A stretch of 64,000 nucleotides of DNA from JAFGPL01 sp046485045 (GTDB lineage Bacteria > Bacteroidota > Bacteroidia > Bacteroidales > UBA10428): contig JAWOHT010000133.1 of the NCBI GenBank assembly GCA_046485045.1, forward strand, positions 1-64,000. The letters run 5' to 3'. Within the stretch, counting starts at the first letter, position 1. Each line of letters opens with the position of its first letter. The notes under the pieces were generated by a model. The model saw nothing but the letters and a program-made list of their open reading frames with translations. It was not told where the DNA came from and made no database searches. The position numbers and the translations under genes are program-made. Of this stretch, positions 8,579-17,722 are shown in pieces.

Positions 8579-9070
8579 GTGAACAAATCCTGCCCCGCAC
8601 CAAAAGAGTGTATCAGGCAACTGAGCCTTCTGTTTGCTGCCATGCTGATAGGCATACTTATATTTGCAGGTTTCGTGATCTTTATAGTTGTTACCAATAA
8701 CGGTGGTCTGATGAACAGTTATGCCCATAGTTATGATGTATTAAAGTGGGTTTTCGCCGCTTTGGTGGTCTTTCTGATACCCTTTGCCATTATCACTCAC
8801 AGGAGAAAAACAGAAAAGATCAACCCCTTGCTCCGGCTTGAAGAAAAACTAACCCTGTATCGTAATTCATTTTTATTCAAAATAATGATTATAGACTTTA
8901 TCTGCATGCTGAACTCATTTCTCTTGCTGCTTTACGGAGAAATATACCTTGTTGCGCCGCTTGCACTGTTTTTTACCTATTTTATTCTCAACCGGCCATA
9001 TGTTGAGCGAATTGCCGAAGAATTAAACCTCTCTTACCAGGAAAAGAGTTTACTGAAAGACCAGATATGA
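8579..9070 (+). CDS. Hypothetical membrane protein with four predicted helices
   Basis: A 163-aa protein with hydrophobic segments at about residues 16-40, 55-75, 100-120 and 123-140, which suggests four transmembrane helices with a charged C-terminal tail. The start is GTG at 8579; an internal ATG at 8642 would remove the first 21 residues, including a Cys-Pro pair. It overlaps the aminotransferase gene by 4 bases (ATGA), so the two are translationally coupled. No family recognised. Confidence 0.7.
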   Translation: MNKSCPAPKECIRQLSLLFAAMLIGILIFAGFVIFIVVTNNGGLMNSYAHSYDVLKWVFAALVVFLIPFAIITHRRKTEKINPLLRLEEKLTLYRNSFLFKIMIIDFICMLNSFLLLLYGEIYLVAPLALFFTYFILNRPYVERIAEELNLSYQEKSLLKDQI

Positions 9071-9942
9071 GTGAAATTGTTTTTCTCAACCACCAGTACA
9101 TCCCAAAAGAGGAGGCCTCAATATCAATCAATGACCGCGGGTTTCATTTTGGCGATGGTGTTTATGAAGTAATAAAATATTACACCGGGAAACCGTTCAT
9201 GATGCACGGGCACATTCATCGCCTTACCAGAAGCCTCAAGGAGGTGAGAATAAATTATACCGGGCCTGAAAAACTTGTTTCAGTGTGTGATAACCTTATC
9301 AGGATGAACCATCTTGAAAACACCTATGCAGGAGTATATATTCAGGTTACAAGGGGAAGTCACCAGCGCATGCATGCATTTCCCGAAAACATTGCACCAA
9401 CAGTTTGCGCCGAAGCTTTTGAAATGCCCGCGCGCAAAGAGAAACTCGGGCTTGGCATAAAGGTAGTCACCCGGCCCGATATCAGATGGATGCGGTGTGA
9501 CATAAAGTCTGTATCGCTTATAGCCAACGTGCTGATGCTTCAGGAAGCTGTTGAAATGGGCGCAGGTGAATGCATTTTTGTGAGGAATGGTATCGTCACC
9601 GAAGCAACCCACTCAAGTGTACTGGCCGTTAAAAACGGCAGGGTAATTACACACCCCGACTCAAACCTCATTCTTCCGGGCATTACGAAAGAAGTGGTAA
9701 AAGAAATCTGCATGCAGTGCCAAATACCCATTGATGAAAAACCCTTCTCGCTCGAAGAACTTTACCAGATGGATGAACTATTTCTTGCCGGAACAGGCAA
9801 TGAGATTATGCCGGTTACAATGGTTGACGAAAAGTTAATAACAAACGGTTACCCCGGCAACATCACCAGAACATTACAAAGGCTCTTCTTTGGACTTACC
9901 TACGAACAGCTATCGGGCGACAAATGGTGGCAATTCCAATAA
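9067..9942 (+). CDS. Class IV aminotransferase, D-amino-acid transaminase-like
   Basis: A 291-aa PLP enzyme of fold type IV. The N-terminal ISINDRGFHFGDGVYEV is diagnostic of the BCAT/DAAT/ADC-lyase group. The PLP-binding lysine is Lys147 in CDIKSVSLIANV. The C-terminal segments EATHSSVLAVKNG and LILPGITKEVV bind the PLP phosphate. The arrangement looks most like D-alanine transaminase, which supplies D-Glu/D-Ala for peptidoglycan, but branched-chain or 4-amino-4-deoxychorismate substrates cannot be excluded by eye. It is coupled to the upstream membrane protein through a 4-base overlap. Confidence 0.85.
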   Translation: MSEIVFLNHQYIPKEEASISINDRGFHFGDGVYEVIKYYTGKPFMMHGHIHRLTRSLKEVRINYTGPEKLVSVCDNLIRMNHLENTYAGVYIQVTRGSHQRMHAFPENIAPTVCAEAFEMPARKEKLGLGIKVVTRPDIRWMRCDIKSVSLIANVLMLQEAVEMGAGECIFVRNGIVTEATHSSVLAVKNGRVITHPDSNLILPGITKEVVKEICMQCQIPIDEKPFSLEELYQMDELFLAGTGNEIMPVTMVDEKLITNGYPGNITRTLQRLFFGLTYEQLSGDKWWQFQ

Positions 9943-9949
9943 TTGAGGG

Positions 9950-11200
9950 TTAATTCTGCAATTTTATATCGTTAAACCACAAAATAGTTTTAATGCCCCA
10001 AGGTATTAAACCGGTTTCGTGTTTAAGGGTATCTTCCATAACCAATTGTAACTGCGATGGTGATACTCCTTTGTTTATAAAAGCATCGTAAATATTCAGC
10101 GATTCGAATGAGGGTACATTGTCGTCGGCCCTGCCGTGAAAAAACAGAATCTTGGATGCAGACGGCCAGGCGCCCACGCTGTTTAACTCCATCTCATCGC
10201 GCAAGCCCTCGTAAGCCGCACCGGTTTCAAGGTTTTCTATCATATCGGGGTTAAGCAAAAGCTGCACACTGTCTGTCAATTGTCCGTTAATAGAGCCTCC
10301 ATCCCTCACTCCATCAAAAAGGCCGGGTATCATACCTGCATATGGTTCGTTAAAATATTTCTGTATCGGGCCTTCCAGAAAACCGTTGCGTATGTGCGAC
10401 TCAATAAAATAGGGCAGGTAAAAAGGAGCAGGATAGTCATCGAGCTGAAAAATATATTTGGCCACTTCGGTAACATTATATGCCCCCGCCCCGCATGATA
10501 CAGCCATTATTTCTTTTCCCGCCGGCATATTATTCTCTAAGGCGCTCAGGGCAGATAAGGTGGCCCATCCACCCTGTGAATACCCCATGAGAAAAAGCTG
10601 GTCATTACCAGATGCTTGCACATTTCCGAAAGCAAGAAACTCGTCGCAGGCAGCAACCAGGCCGAGCACCACGGAATCGTTCGATTCTCTGTGGTAATAG
10701 GGATGTAACAATTGTTGTGACTCCCCAAAACCCAGGTAATCGGCCATTAGAATAATATACCCGTTGCCACTGAGGCCCTGAAGCAGCGTATATTGCAGGC
10801 TGAATATATCGCTTGTGGGCGCTCTTAATTTGGCGGTATTGGTCCCGTTCTGAAAACTCAATACCGGAAATGATTGCGAAGAATTTGGCAGACATACTAT
10901 CCCCGAGGCCTTAATTTCAGAACCTTTAAAAATAACCTTGTACACGAGTTTATATACATCCACATCGTATAGCGTATTATCAATAACACGCTGGACATCT
11001 ATTCCCGGTAAATTAATATAGCCCATTAACAGTTTCGCATCGGCAACTCTTATGGTCTTAAGTTTCTGGTAAGAAACAAGCGACTCGTATTCTGTCTGCT
11101 CTTTGTCTTTTTCACAAGACCATAATACTGAAAGTATAAATACAAGACACAGGATAATAATTCCTGATACCTTAACAGGTTCTATTCCATTGTTTTTCAT
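9950..11200 (-). CDS. Secreted alpha/beta-hydrolase lipoprotein
   Basis: A 416-aa lipoprotein. The hydrophobic leader ends in the lipobox-like LWSC, with Cys at about residue 29 followed by EKD. The catalytic triad can be proposed: nucleophile Ser in GYSQGGW (about 207), acid in HGRADDNVP (about 356) and His in KHETGL (about 394). An oxyanion-region DYLGFGES is also visible. This is the layout of secreted lipase/esterase-like hydrolases in Bacteroidota. It is convergent with the aminotransferase gene, with only 7 bases between stops. The substrate is unknown. Confidence 0.8.
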   Translation of the reverse strand: MKNNGIEPVKVSGIIILCLVFILSVLWSCEKDKEQTEYESLVSYQKLKTIRVADAKLLMGYINLPGIDVQRVIDNTLYDVDVYKLVYKVIFKGSEIKASGIVCLPNSSQSFPVLSFQNGTNTAKLRAPTSDIFSLQYTLLQGLSGNGYIILMADYLGFGESQQLLHPYYHRESNDSVVLGLVAACDEFLAFGNVQASGNDQLFLMGYSQGGWATLSALSALENNMPAGKEIMAVSCGAGAYNVTEVAKYIFQLDDYPAPFYLPYFIESHIRNGFLEGPIQKYFNEPYAGMIPGLFDGVRDGGSINGQLTDSVQLLLNPDMIENLETGAAYEGLRDEMELNSVGAWPSASKILFFHGRADDNVPSFESLNIYDAFINKGVSPSQLQLVMEDTLKHETGLIPWGIKTILWFNDIKLQN

Positions 11201-11235
11201 GGTAAAAAAAACTAATAATTATAATTTGCACAAGG

Positions 11236-11652
11236 CTATAACAATGCCCACTCTCTCGAAAAACAGAGATAAAGCAGGTAGCTGAAATAAAGCGAATTAA
11301 TAATTGCGAAAATAATGTTGTATTGTATCCTTTTGCTTTTTATGTTTTTACGAATCATAACACCAATATTCGGAACAATGGTTGCTGTAAGAAAGAGCAA
11401 AAAATGAATATTGAAAAGGCTGTCGTAAGGCACGTCATCTTCGCGTAATACTTTGTTACCGAATAAAAGCAGGTAAGTAAATATCAGAAAAGACAAAAGG
11501 TAGAGCAGGTAACTCACTTTGAGGGCAATGGTTGATTTCTTTCTTTTGCGGTGCATACGAAAAGGTTGCAGTATAATAATAGATATGATAAACAAAAGAA
11601 TATAACCAATAAGGAAAAACACCTGGAAGACGCTATGAAAGACACCCGTCAT
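11236..11652 (-). CDS. Hypothetical four-helix membrane protein
   Basis: A 138-aa protein with four strongly hydrophobic stretches at about residues 8-28, 44-64, 80-98 and 112-130, separated by short basic loops (HRKRKK, RKNIKSKR). No known motif. It ends 35 bases before the hydrolase lipoprotein gene on the same strand, so the two may be co-transcribed. Function unknown. Confidence 0.65.
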   Translation of the reverse strand: MTGVFHSVFQVFFLIGYILLFIISIIILQPFRMHRKRKKSTIALKVSYLLYLLSFLIFTYLLLFGNKVLREDDVPYDSLFNIHFLLFLTATIVPNIGVMIRKNIKSKRIQYNIIFAIINSLYFSYLLYLCFSREWALL

Positions 11653-11812
11653 GATTTTTCAATAAAATTTGTTTAAAGATAATGATTTTTCGATTAAGGT
11701 TCAAAACCATTAATGCATACGGTCTTATCAATTTCTCTAAAACAAAATCAGCATCGGCACAGGCTTCTCATCCCATCTTCCTGAATTTTTTCAATGACAA
11801 ACCGGTTAAAAT

Positions 11813-11840
11813 AAAAAATCCCGGCTATTTACCGGGATTT
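11813..11840 (-). terminator. Rho-independent terminator of tRNA-His
   Basis: On the minus strand, AATCCCGG and CCGGGATT pair around a short loop and are followed by TTTTTTA, immediately downstream of the tRNA 3' end. This is a classic intrinsic terminator. Confidence 0.85.
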
Positions 11841-11842
11841 CG

Positions 11843-11917
11843 GGTGGAAGATGGGATTCGAACCCACGACCCTCAGAACCACAATCTGATGCTCTAACCT
11901 ACTGAGCTACATCCACC
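11843..11917 (-). tRNA. tRNA-His (GUG anticodon)
   Basis: The complement folds as a cloverleaf. The 5' strand starts GGTGGATG with the extra G(-1) characteristic of tRNA-His, facing C73. The D-arm contains AGCTCAG and the anticodon loop is TTGTGGT. The T-arm is GTGGG-TTCGAAT-CCCAT. CCA is not encoded. A terminator follows at once. Confidence 0.95.
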
Positions 11918-12143
11918 ATCTGTTTTTATCGGAATGCAAAGGTAATTATCTTTTATATTTTTAGAAAAAAAAAGTTCAATTATTTTTCATTTCCCTCTTC
12001 CAATTATGTATCACATAACAAACAGGGGCCAATTTTTGCAAACAGACAATAGCCCAGGCATGATGTAAAGCAAAATTTTGTAATAAGCCGATCGTTTTTT
12101 GAAAAAAGAGTATATTTATAACCTGATTGATAAAAAAAGCAAT

Positions 12144-13334
12144 ATGAAATTAATTGAAGTGTTAGACAAGAAGACAAAGGCGGAATTTCATAAGGTCCCT
12201 AAAATATTGTATAAAAATGATAAAAACTGGATATGTCAACTGGATATCGAGATAGAAGGAATTTTTGATCCCACGAACAATTCATGTTTTAAGCATGGAG
12301 ATGCCAAAAGATGGATTTTAAAAGACGATCAAGGATGCCTTATCGGGCGTATCGCGGCCTTTTACGATACGAACAAAGCTTACCATAATCCCCAGCCAAC
12401 GGGAGGAACCGGATTTTTCGAGTGCATCAACGACCAGAAGGCTGCCAACCTCTTGTTCAGCGCCGCCAAAGAGTGGCTAAAAATTCAAGGCATGGAAGCA
12501 ATGGACGGACCAATAAATTTTGGTGAAAATTTTGTCCACCAGGGTTGCCTCGTCGAAGGTTTTACCATGCAGGGTTACGGCATGCCTTATAATTTTCCTT
12601 ATTATAAAGAGCTTTATGAAAATTATGGTTTTAAGAATTATTTCGAACAGTATAGTTTTCACGATGTTTTTTCCCGTGATTACCCTGAACGGATGCGAAA
12701 ATTTGCCGAACATTTTTACGAAAAAGAAGACTACAGTTTTCGTCATCTCGAAATAAACAAGATTGAAGAATACCTGCATCAACTTGTGGATATGTATAAC
12801 AAGGTATGGTCGAATTTTCATGAAAACTATACCCCGCTGAATTTTGAAGACTTTTATGGCATCTTTAAAAATTCAAAATTGCTGCTCAACGAAAAAACCA
12901 TATGGTTCGGATACCATAATGGCCAGCCTGTCGGTTTTCTTATTGCTTTTCCTGATGTAAACCAGGTATTTAGAAAACTTAAAAACGGTAAACTGAACTT
13001 TTTGAACATGATTAAACTGCTGTACTATCGCAGAAGGGCTGTTACACGTGCCCGGCTGCTGGTAACGGGAGTAATACCTGAATATCAGCGTTCTGGAGTA
13101 GTTGGTCCCATTTATATTAAGCTTGTAGATACCATGCGCAGTATTGGCATGAAAGAACTTGAACTCTCATGGGTTGGAGATTACAATATCACAGTAAACC
13201 GGATGTATGGCCAGTTTGGGGCCACCAAAGAAAAAACCCATATAACATACCGCTGTCTTTTCGACCCGAATGTTGAATTCACCAGGTTTACCAATGAAAG
13301 CGAGAAATTCAGGAAAATGCGTAAAAATGAATGA
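12144..13334 (+). CDS. YghO-like GNAT-fold N-acyltransferase (copy 2)
   Basis: A 396-aa paralogue of the protein at 930. Shared blocks include GGTGFFECIND, GMEAMDGPINFGE and the GNAT-like RLLVTGVIPEYQRSGV (about residue 308). The ATG at 12144 aligns with the start of copy 1; an upstream TTG at 12099 would add 15 lysine-rich residues with no counterpart. It stands alone, 70 bp upstream of rpmE2, with no acyl-CoA ligase beside it. Two diverged copies about 10 kb apart suggest duplication followed by specialisation on different acyl donors or amine acceptors (inference). Confidence 0.75.
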   Translation: MKLIEVLDKKTKAEFHKVPKILYKNDKNWICQLDIEIEGIFDPTNNSCFKHGDAKRWILKDDQGCLIGRIAAFYDTNKAYHNPQPTGGTGFFECINDQKAANLLFSAAKEWLKIQGMEAMDGPINFGENFVHQGCLVEGFTMQGYGMPYNFPYYKELYENYGFKNYFEQYSFHDVFSRDYPERMRKFAEHFYEKEDYSFRHLEINKIEEYLHQLVDMYNKVWSNFHENYTPLNFEDFYGIFKNSKLLLNEKTIWFGYHNGQPVGFLIAFPDVNQVFRKLKNGKLNFLNMIKLLYYRRRAVTRARLLVTGVIPEYQRSGVVGPIYIKLVDTMRSIGMKELELSWVGDYNITVNRMYGQFGATKEKTHITYRCLFDPNVEFTRFTNESEKFRKMRKNE

Positions 13335-13341
13335 TGAACTC

Positions 13342-13372
13342 TTGGTAAATTAAATAACATTGCGTATTTTTG
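13342..13372 (+). promoter_or_regulatory. Promoter of rpmE2
   Basis: A -33 TTG at 13342-13344 and a -7 TATTTTTG at 13365-13372 are separated by 20 bases, close to the Bacteroidota sigma-ABfr consensus. The leader to the ATG at 13408 is about 35 bases. Confidence 0.65.
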
Positions 13373-13407
13373 CAATCCTATTTTTTAAAGTCGAAAAATA
13401 TTAAGCA

Positions 13408-13677
13408 ATGAAAAAAGGAATACATCCTGAGAACTACAGACTGGTTGCATTCAGGGATATGTCAAACGGTTATACTTTTGTAACAAAGTCTACTGCAAAC
13501 ACCAGAGAAACTGTAAAATTAGAAGATGGTAAAGAATATCCGCTGGTAAAGCTTGAAATCTCAAATACATCACACCCGTTTTACACCGGTAAGATGAAAC
13601 TTGTTGATACAGCTGGACGTGTTGATAAATACATGAGCAGGTATAAAGATCATTTTGCAAAGAAACAGACCAAGTAA
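13408..13677 (+). CDS. rpmE2: Ribosomal protein L31, type B
   Basis: An 89-aa large-subunit protein. The start MKKGIHPENYRLVAFRDMSNG and the SHPFYTGKMKLVDTAGRVDKY segment are diagnostic. It has no CxxC zinc-ribbon cysteines, so it is the zinc-independent type B form; Bacteroidota commonly rely on this version. It has its own promoter and terminator, so it is transcribed alone. Confidence 0.97.
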   Translation: MKKGIHPENYRLVAFRDMSNGYTFVTKSTANTRETVKLEDGKEYPLVKLEISNTSHPFYTGKMKLVDTAGRVDKYMSRYKDHFAKKQTK

Positions 13678-13696
13678 AATTACTTCTACAATATTT

Positions 13697-13739
13697 AAAG
13701 CTCCGTTTTTCTATATTTGAAAATCAGGAGCTTTTTTTA
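13697..13739 (+). terminator. Rho-independent terminator of rpmE2
   Basis: AAAGCTCC (13697-13704) pairs with GGAGCTTT (13727-13734) and is followed by a run of T, 20 bases after the rpmE2 stop. Confidence 0.8.
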
Positions 13740-13775
13740 TCTACATTTGTTACCGTTATATGAATTCCCGCGAAT

Positions 13776-14987
13776 ATGACAAATTCACAAGACACCAGCT
13801 ATATTCTTTTTGACGGCCCTTCAAGAGATCATCTGCTACCATTAACCTATACACGGCCTGTGGCTGAAATTCGAATTGGCATCCTGACCATAAGGGAAAA
13901 ATGGGAAAAGATACTTAACTCTCATTGCTCATTTCTCACACAAGGGTACCTGAAGGAAAAATATCACTGCCACAACGGTAAAGAAAACATATTGATAAAC
14001 GGATCGGTAACCCCTTCGCAAAAACTGGCCGAAGAAGTCGGCCGGCTTCGGCAGGGCTCTCGTCTTATCAAGGAAAATTTGCTGATAGCCTGCAATATTG
14101 CCGACAGGGATGCAGAAACCATCTCATTTGAAGAAATAGATAAATACCCATCGGTCGAATCAGGCGCTGAGATTACACAACTGGCGCATGTATGGGATAT
14201 TTTCTCGAAAAACGGTGAAGAACTTAAAAAAGATTTCGATATACTCACAAAAGGCCGGAAATCTATGCCATTGAGCAACACCAACAAGGTGATACATCCC
14301 GAAAACGTTTTCCTTGAAGAGGGGGCTGTGGCTGAATGTGCAGTGATAAATGCCACCGAAGGGCCTGTATATCTTGGAAAAGATGCTGAAATTATGGAAG
14401 GAAGTCTGGTTAGAGGGGCTCTTGCGTTATGTGAGCATGCTTCACTTAAAATGGGTGCGAAAATATACGGGCCAACAACCATAGGGCCACACTCAAAAGT
14501 AGGTGGTGAAGTAAACAATGCTGTCATCTTTGGCTATTCAAACAAGGCACACGATGGGTTTCTGGGTAATTCAGTCATTGGCGAATGGTGTAATATCGGC
14601 GCCGACACCAACACATCTAACCTTAAAAACAACTATGCCGGGGTAAAACTATGGAATTATCAGAAAGAAGGATTTACAGATACCGGCCTTCAGTTTTGCG
14701 GGCTTATCATGGGCGACCACAGCAAATGTGGTATTAACACCATGTTTAATACAGGTACTGTTATTGGGGTGAGTGCAAACATCTTTGGCGACGGGTTCCC
14801 TCGTAACTTTATCCCGTCGTTCTCATGGGGAGGAGCTTCAGGTTTTATCCTTTACAATTTTTCAAAAGCAATGGAAGTAGCCGAAATTGTTATGAAACGC
14901 CGCAAGGTTTCGCTAACTGCAACCGATAAAAAAATACTGGAAGAAATTTTCAGTCAGTCTGCCAGGTTCAGGGCTAAAAACAAATAA
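13776..14987 (+). CDS. Alternative bacterial GlmU-like sugar nucleotidyltransferase
   Basis: A 403-aa protein of the Bacteroidota alternative GlmU family. It likely makes UDP-GlcNAc, joining glucosamine-1-phosphate acetylation and uridylyltransfer. The N-terminal half begins YILFDGPSRDHLLPLTYTRPVAEIR rather than the classical GxGxRM pyrophosphorylase loop. The C-terminal half is a left-handed beta-helix with hexapeptide turns (VYLGKDAEIMEGSLVRG, AKIYGPTTIGPHSKVGGEV) and the acetyl-CoA region NIGADTNTSNLKNNY. It is cytoplasmic. No classical glmU is in the window. It is followed after 131 bp by lon. Confidence 0.85.
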   Translation: MTNSQDTSYILFDGPSRDHLLPLTYTRPVAEIRIGILTIREKWEKILNSHCSFLTQGYLKEKYHCHNGKENILINGSVTPSQKLAEEVGRLRQGSRLIKENLLIACNIADRDAETISFEEIDKYPSVESGAEITQLAHVWDIFSKNGEELKKDFDILTKGRKSMPLSNTNKVIHPENVFLEEGAVAECAVINATEGPVYLGKDAEIMEGSLVRGALALCEHASLKMGAKIYGPTTIGPHSKVGGEVNNAVIFGYSNKAHDGFLGNSVIGEWCNIGADTNTSNLKNNYAGVKLWNYQKEGFTDTGLQFCGLIMGDHSKCGINTMFNTGTVIGVSANIFGDGFPRNFIPSFSWGGASGFILYNFSKAMEVAEIVMKRRKVSLTATDKKILEEIFSQSARFRAKNK

Positions 14988-15118
14988 TTCCTAATATATA
15001 AACCAAGAGGCCATTATTGGCACAGCTATTGTAAAGTCATTATTTCAATATAATTATTAGATTCTTCTGACACTATGTCGGGGATAACATTATTATTTCA
15101 AAAAGAGAGATTTTAAAT

Positions 15119-17572
15119 ATGAGCCAAGGATTTGACAACCTGGAAAGATCGTTTATTGCAGCATCAATCAACGATGAAGCCGACTTTATACCCCTCATCA
15201 CAGACGAAGATGAAGAAAGCCTGAACAAAACCGATATCCCCGATTCAATTCCTCTTCTTCCGTTGAGGAACACTGTGATGTTCCCTGGTGTGGTAATCCC
15301 CATCTCTGTTGGCAGGGATAAGTCAATAAAACTCATCAAGGATTTTTACAAGAAAGACAAAATAATCGGTACGGTTGCACAAAGAGACCCAAACCTTGAC
15401 GAACCTGCCTTTACCGATCTCTACAAAACCGGTACAGTGGCACAGATATTAAGAATACTTGAAATGCCCGATGGTTCCACTTCGGTGATTATACAGGGAA
15501 AAAAGCGTTTTACCATCGAGGGCCTTGTTAAATCCGAGCCCTATTTCACAGCTAAAATAAAACCCCTTGAAGATAACAGGCCGATTAAAAAAGACAAAGA
15601 ATTCGAAGCAATAGTAGGTTCGCTGAAAGATTTATCACTCAAAATTATTCAGCTCTCTACCAATATCCCTCCCGAAGCATCTTTTGCTGTCAGGAATATT
15701 GAAAGTTCTTCTTTTCTCATCAATTTTATCAGTTCAAACAGCGATATAAAGCTTCACGAAAAACAGCGTCTGCTTGAATTTGACGAACTTAAGAAAAGGG
15801 GTATGGCGCTGCTCGAATACCTTAGCAGAGAGGTACAGATGCTGCAGCTTAAGCTTGATATACAGACAAAAACAAAACTGGACCTTGACCAGCAGCAACG
15901 CGAATATTTTCTTCACCAGCAAATGAAAACCATTCAGGATGAGCTGGGCGGCAATTCGCTGGATCAGGAGATAGAAGAGTTCAGAAAAAAAGGGAAAAAG
16001 AAAAAATGGAGCAAAGAGGTGCACAGTATCTTCAGCAAAGAGGTTGACAAACTGCTCAGGGTGAACCCCGCCACCGGTGAATATTCGGTGCAGGTAAATT
16101 ATCTGCAGACGTTGCTCGACCTGCCATGGAATGAGTATACAAAAGACAACTTCGACCTTAAACGTGCCCAAAGAATTCTTGACAAAGACCATTTCGGACT
16201 TGAAAAAGTAAAAGACAGAATTCTCGAACATCTTGCCGTTCTTAAGCTTAAGGGCGACCTTAAATCACCTATACTTTGCCTGATAGGCCCCCCGGGTGTC
16301 GGCAAAACTTCGCTGGGCAAATCGGTTGCCAAAGCGCTTAACAGAAAATATGTCAGAATGTCATTAGGCGGGTTGCACGATGAAGCAGAAATAAGAGGGC
16401 ACCGAAAAACCTATATTGGCGCCATGCCCGGCAGAATTATCCAAAACCTGAAAAAAGCCAAATCTGCCAATCCGGTTTTTGTGCTCGACGAAATTGATAA
16501 AGTAGGCAAAGATTTTCACGGCGACCCTTCATCGGCGCTGCTCGAAGTGCTCGATCCAGAACAAAACAATAACTTCTACGACAATTATCTCGAGATAGAG
16601 TTCGACCTCTCGAAAGTAATGTTTATTGCTACTGCCAACACATCATTCTCGATACATCCTGCCCTGCGCGACCGCATGGAGACGATTGACCTGAGCGGGT
16701 ACATTCTCGAAGAAAAAGTAGAAATTGCCAGAAAGCACCTTATCCCGAAGCAGCTTAAAGATCATGGCCTGGTAAAAAACCATCTGGTATTATCAAAAAA
16801 CACGCTCGATTTTATCATTGATAATTATTCACGCGAATCGGGGGTGCGTGAGCTCGATAAAACACTGGCAAAAATTGCCAGGATTATCGCACGCAAAATT
16901 GCCCTTGATGAGAAGTATGACAAAAACCTGTCTAAAGATGACATTATTAAAATTCTTGGCTCGCCAAAATACCTGAAAGAAAAATATGCAGGCAACGATT
17001 TTGCCGGTGTGGTAACCGGACTGGCATGGACATCGGTGGGCGGGGAAATACTTTTCGTTGAAACAAGCCTGAGCAAAGGAAAAGGAACACTCACCATTAC
17101 CGGTAACCTGGGAGATGTGATGAAAGAATCGGCAGTGATAGCGCTTGAGTATGTTAAATCGCATGCCGAAGTTCTTGGTATCAATTCTGAGATTTTTGAA
17201 AAATGGAACTTCCATATTCATGTACCCGAAGGGGCAATACCCAAAGACGGCCCTTCAGCCGGCATTACCATGGTTACCTCAATAGCTTCGGCCGTAACGC
17301 AACGAAAAGTCAAAGGCAGCCTGGCCATGACCGGGGAAATAACATTAAGGGGGAAAGTCTTGCCGGTAGGTGGTATAAAAGAGAAGATACTTGCAGCCAA
17401 ACGTGCCGATATTAAAGAGATTATCCTGTCAGTTGAAAACAAGAAAGATATTGAAGAAATCAACGAGATCTACCTGAAAGGGTTGAAATTTCATTTTGTG
17501 AACAATATTATGGAAGTGCTTGATATCGCGCTGTTAAATCAAACCGTTTCCAATGCCAGAAAGTTCGAATAA
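15119..17572 (+). CDS. lon: ATP-dependent protease Lon (LonA)
   Basis: An 817-aa cytoplasmic AAA+ protease. The N-terminal substrate-binding domain opens with IPLLPLRNTVMFPGVV (about residues 43-58). The Walker A site is GPPGVGKTS (about 389) and Walker B is VFVLDEIDK (about 455). The catalytic dyad is Ser in KDGPSAGIT (about 712) and Lys in VGGIKEKIL (about 755). Length and domain order are normal for LonA. No HAIR/CIRCE element is recognised upstream; the 131-bp leader is AT-rich. Confidence 0.97.
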   Translation: MSQGFDNLERSFIAASINDEADFIPLITDEDEESLNKTDIPDSIPLLPLRNTVMFPGVVIPISVGRDKSIKLIKDFYKKDKIIGTVAQRDPNLDEPAFTDLYKTGTVAQILRILEMPDGSTSVIIQGKKRFTIEGLVKSEPYFTAKIKPLEDNRPIKKDKEFEAIVGSLKDLSLKIIQLSTNIPPEASFAVRNIESSSFLINFISSNSDIKLHEKQRLLEFDELKKRGMALLEYLSREVQMLQLKLDIQTKTKLDLDQQQREYFLHQQMKTIQDELGGNSLDQEIEEFRKKGKKKKWSKEVHSIFSKEVDKLLRVNPATGEYSVQVNYLQTLLDLPWNEYTKDNFDLKRAQRILDKDHFGLEKVKDRILEHLAVLKLKGDLKSPILCLIGPPGVGKTSLGKSVAKALNRKYVRMSLGGLHDEAEIRGHRKTYIGAMPGRIIQNLKKAKSANPVFVLDEIDKVGKDFHGDPSSALLEVLDPEQNNNFYDNYLEIEFDLSKVMFIATANTSFSIHPALRDRMETIDLSGYILEEKVEIARKHLIPKQLKDHGLVKNHLVLSKNTLDFIIDNYSRESGVRELDKTLAKIARIIARKIALDEKYDKNLSKDDIIKILGSPKYLKEKYAGNDFAGVVTGLAWTSVGGEILFVETSLSKGKGTLTITGNLGDVMKESAVIALEYVKSHAEVLGINSEIFEKWNFHIHVPEGAIPKDGPSAGITMVTSIASAVTQRKVKGSLAMTGEITLRGKVLPVGGIKEKILAAKRADIKEIILSVENKKDIEEINEIYLKGLKFHFVNNIMEVLDIALLNQTVSNARKFE

Positions 17573-17722
17573 TCAGTAGGGGTGAATTTTACTTTTTGTT
17601 TTTATCCGGATTTTCTTTAACTTCATTACCTAATACCGGAAAATTCAAGAAAACGATGTCCGCACATCAGGATTTCTGTAGTTATCCGGAAGTTTATACT
17701 ATAACACAAAAATCAACACATT

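Noticed and set aside
11682..11897. 71-codon plus-strand frame across the tRNA-His terminator
   Set aside because: It runs through the tRNA complement; the tRNA and its terminator are the real features.
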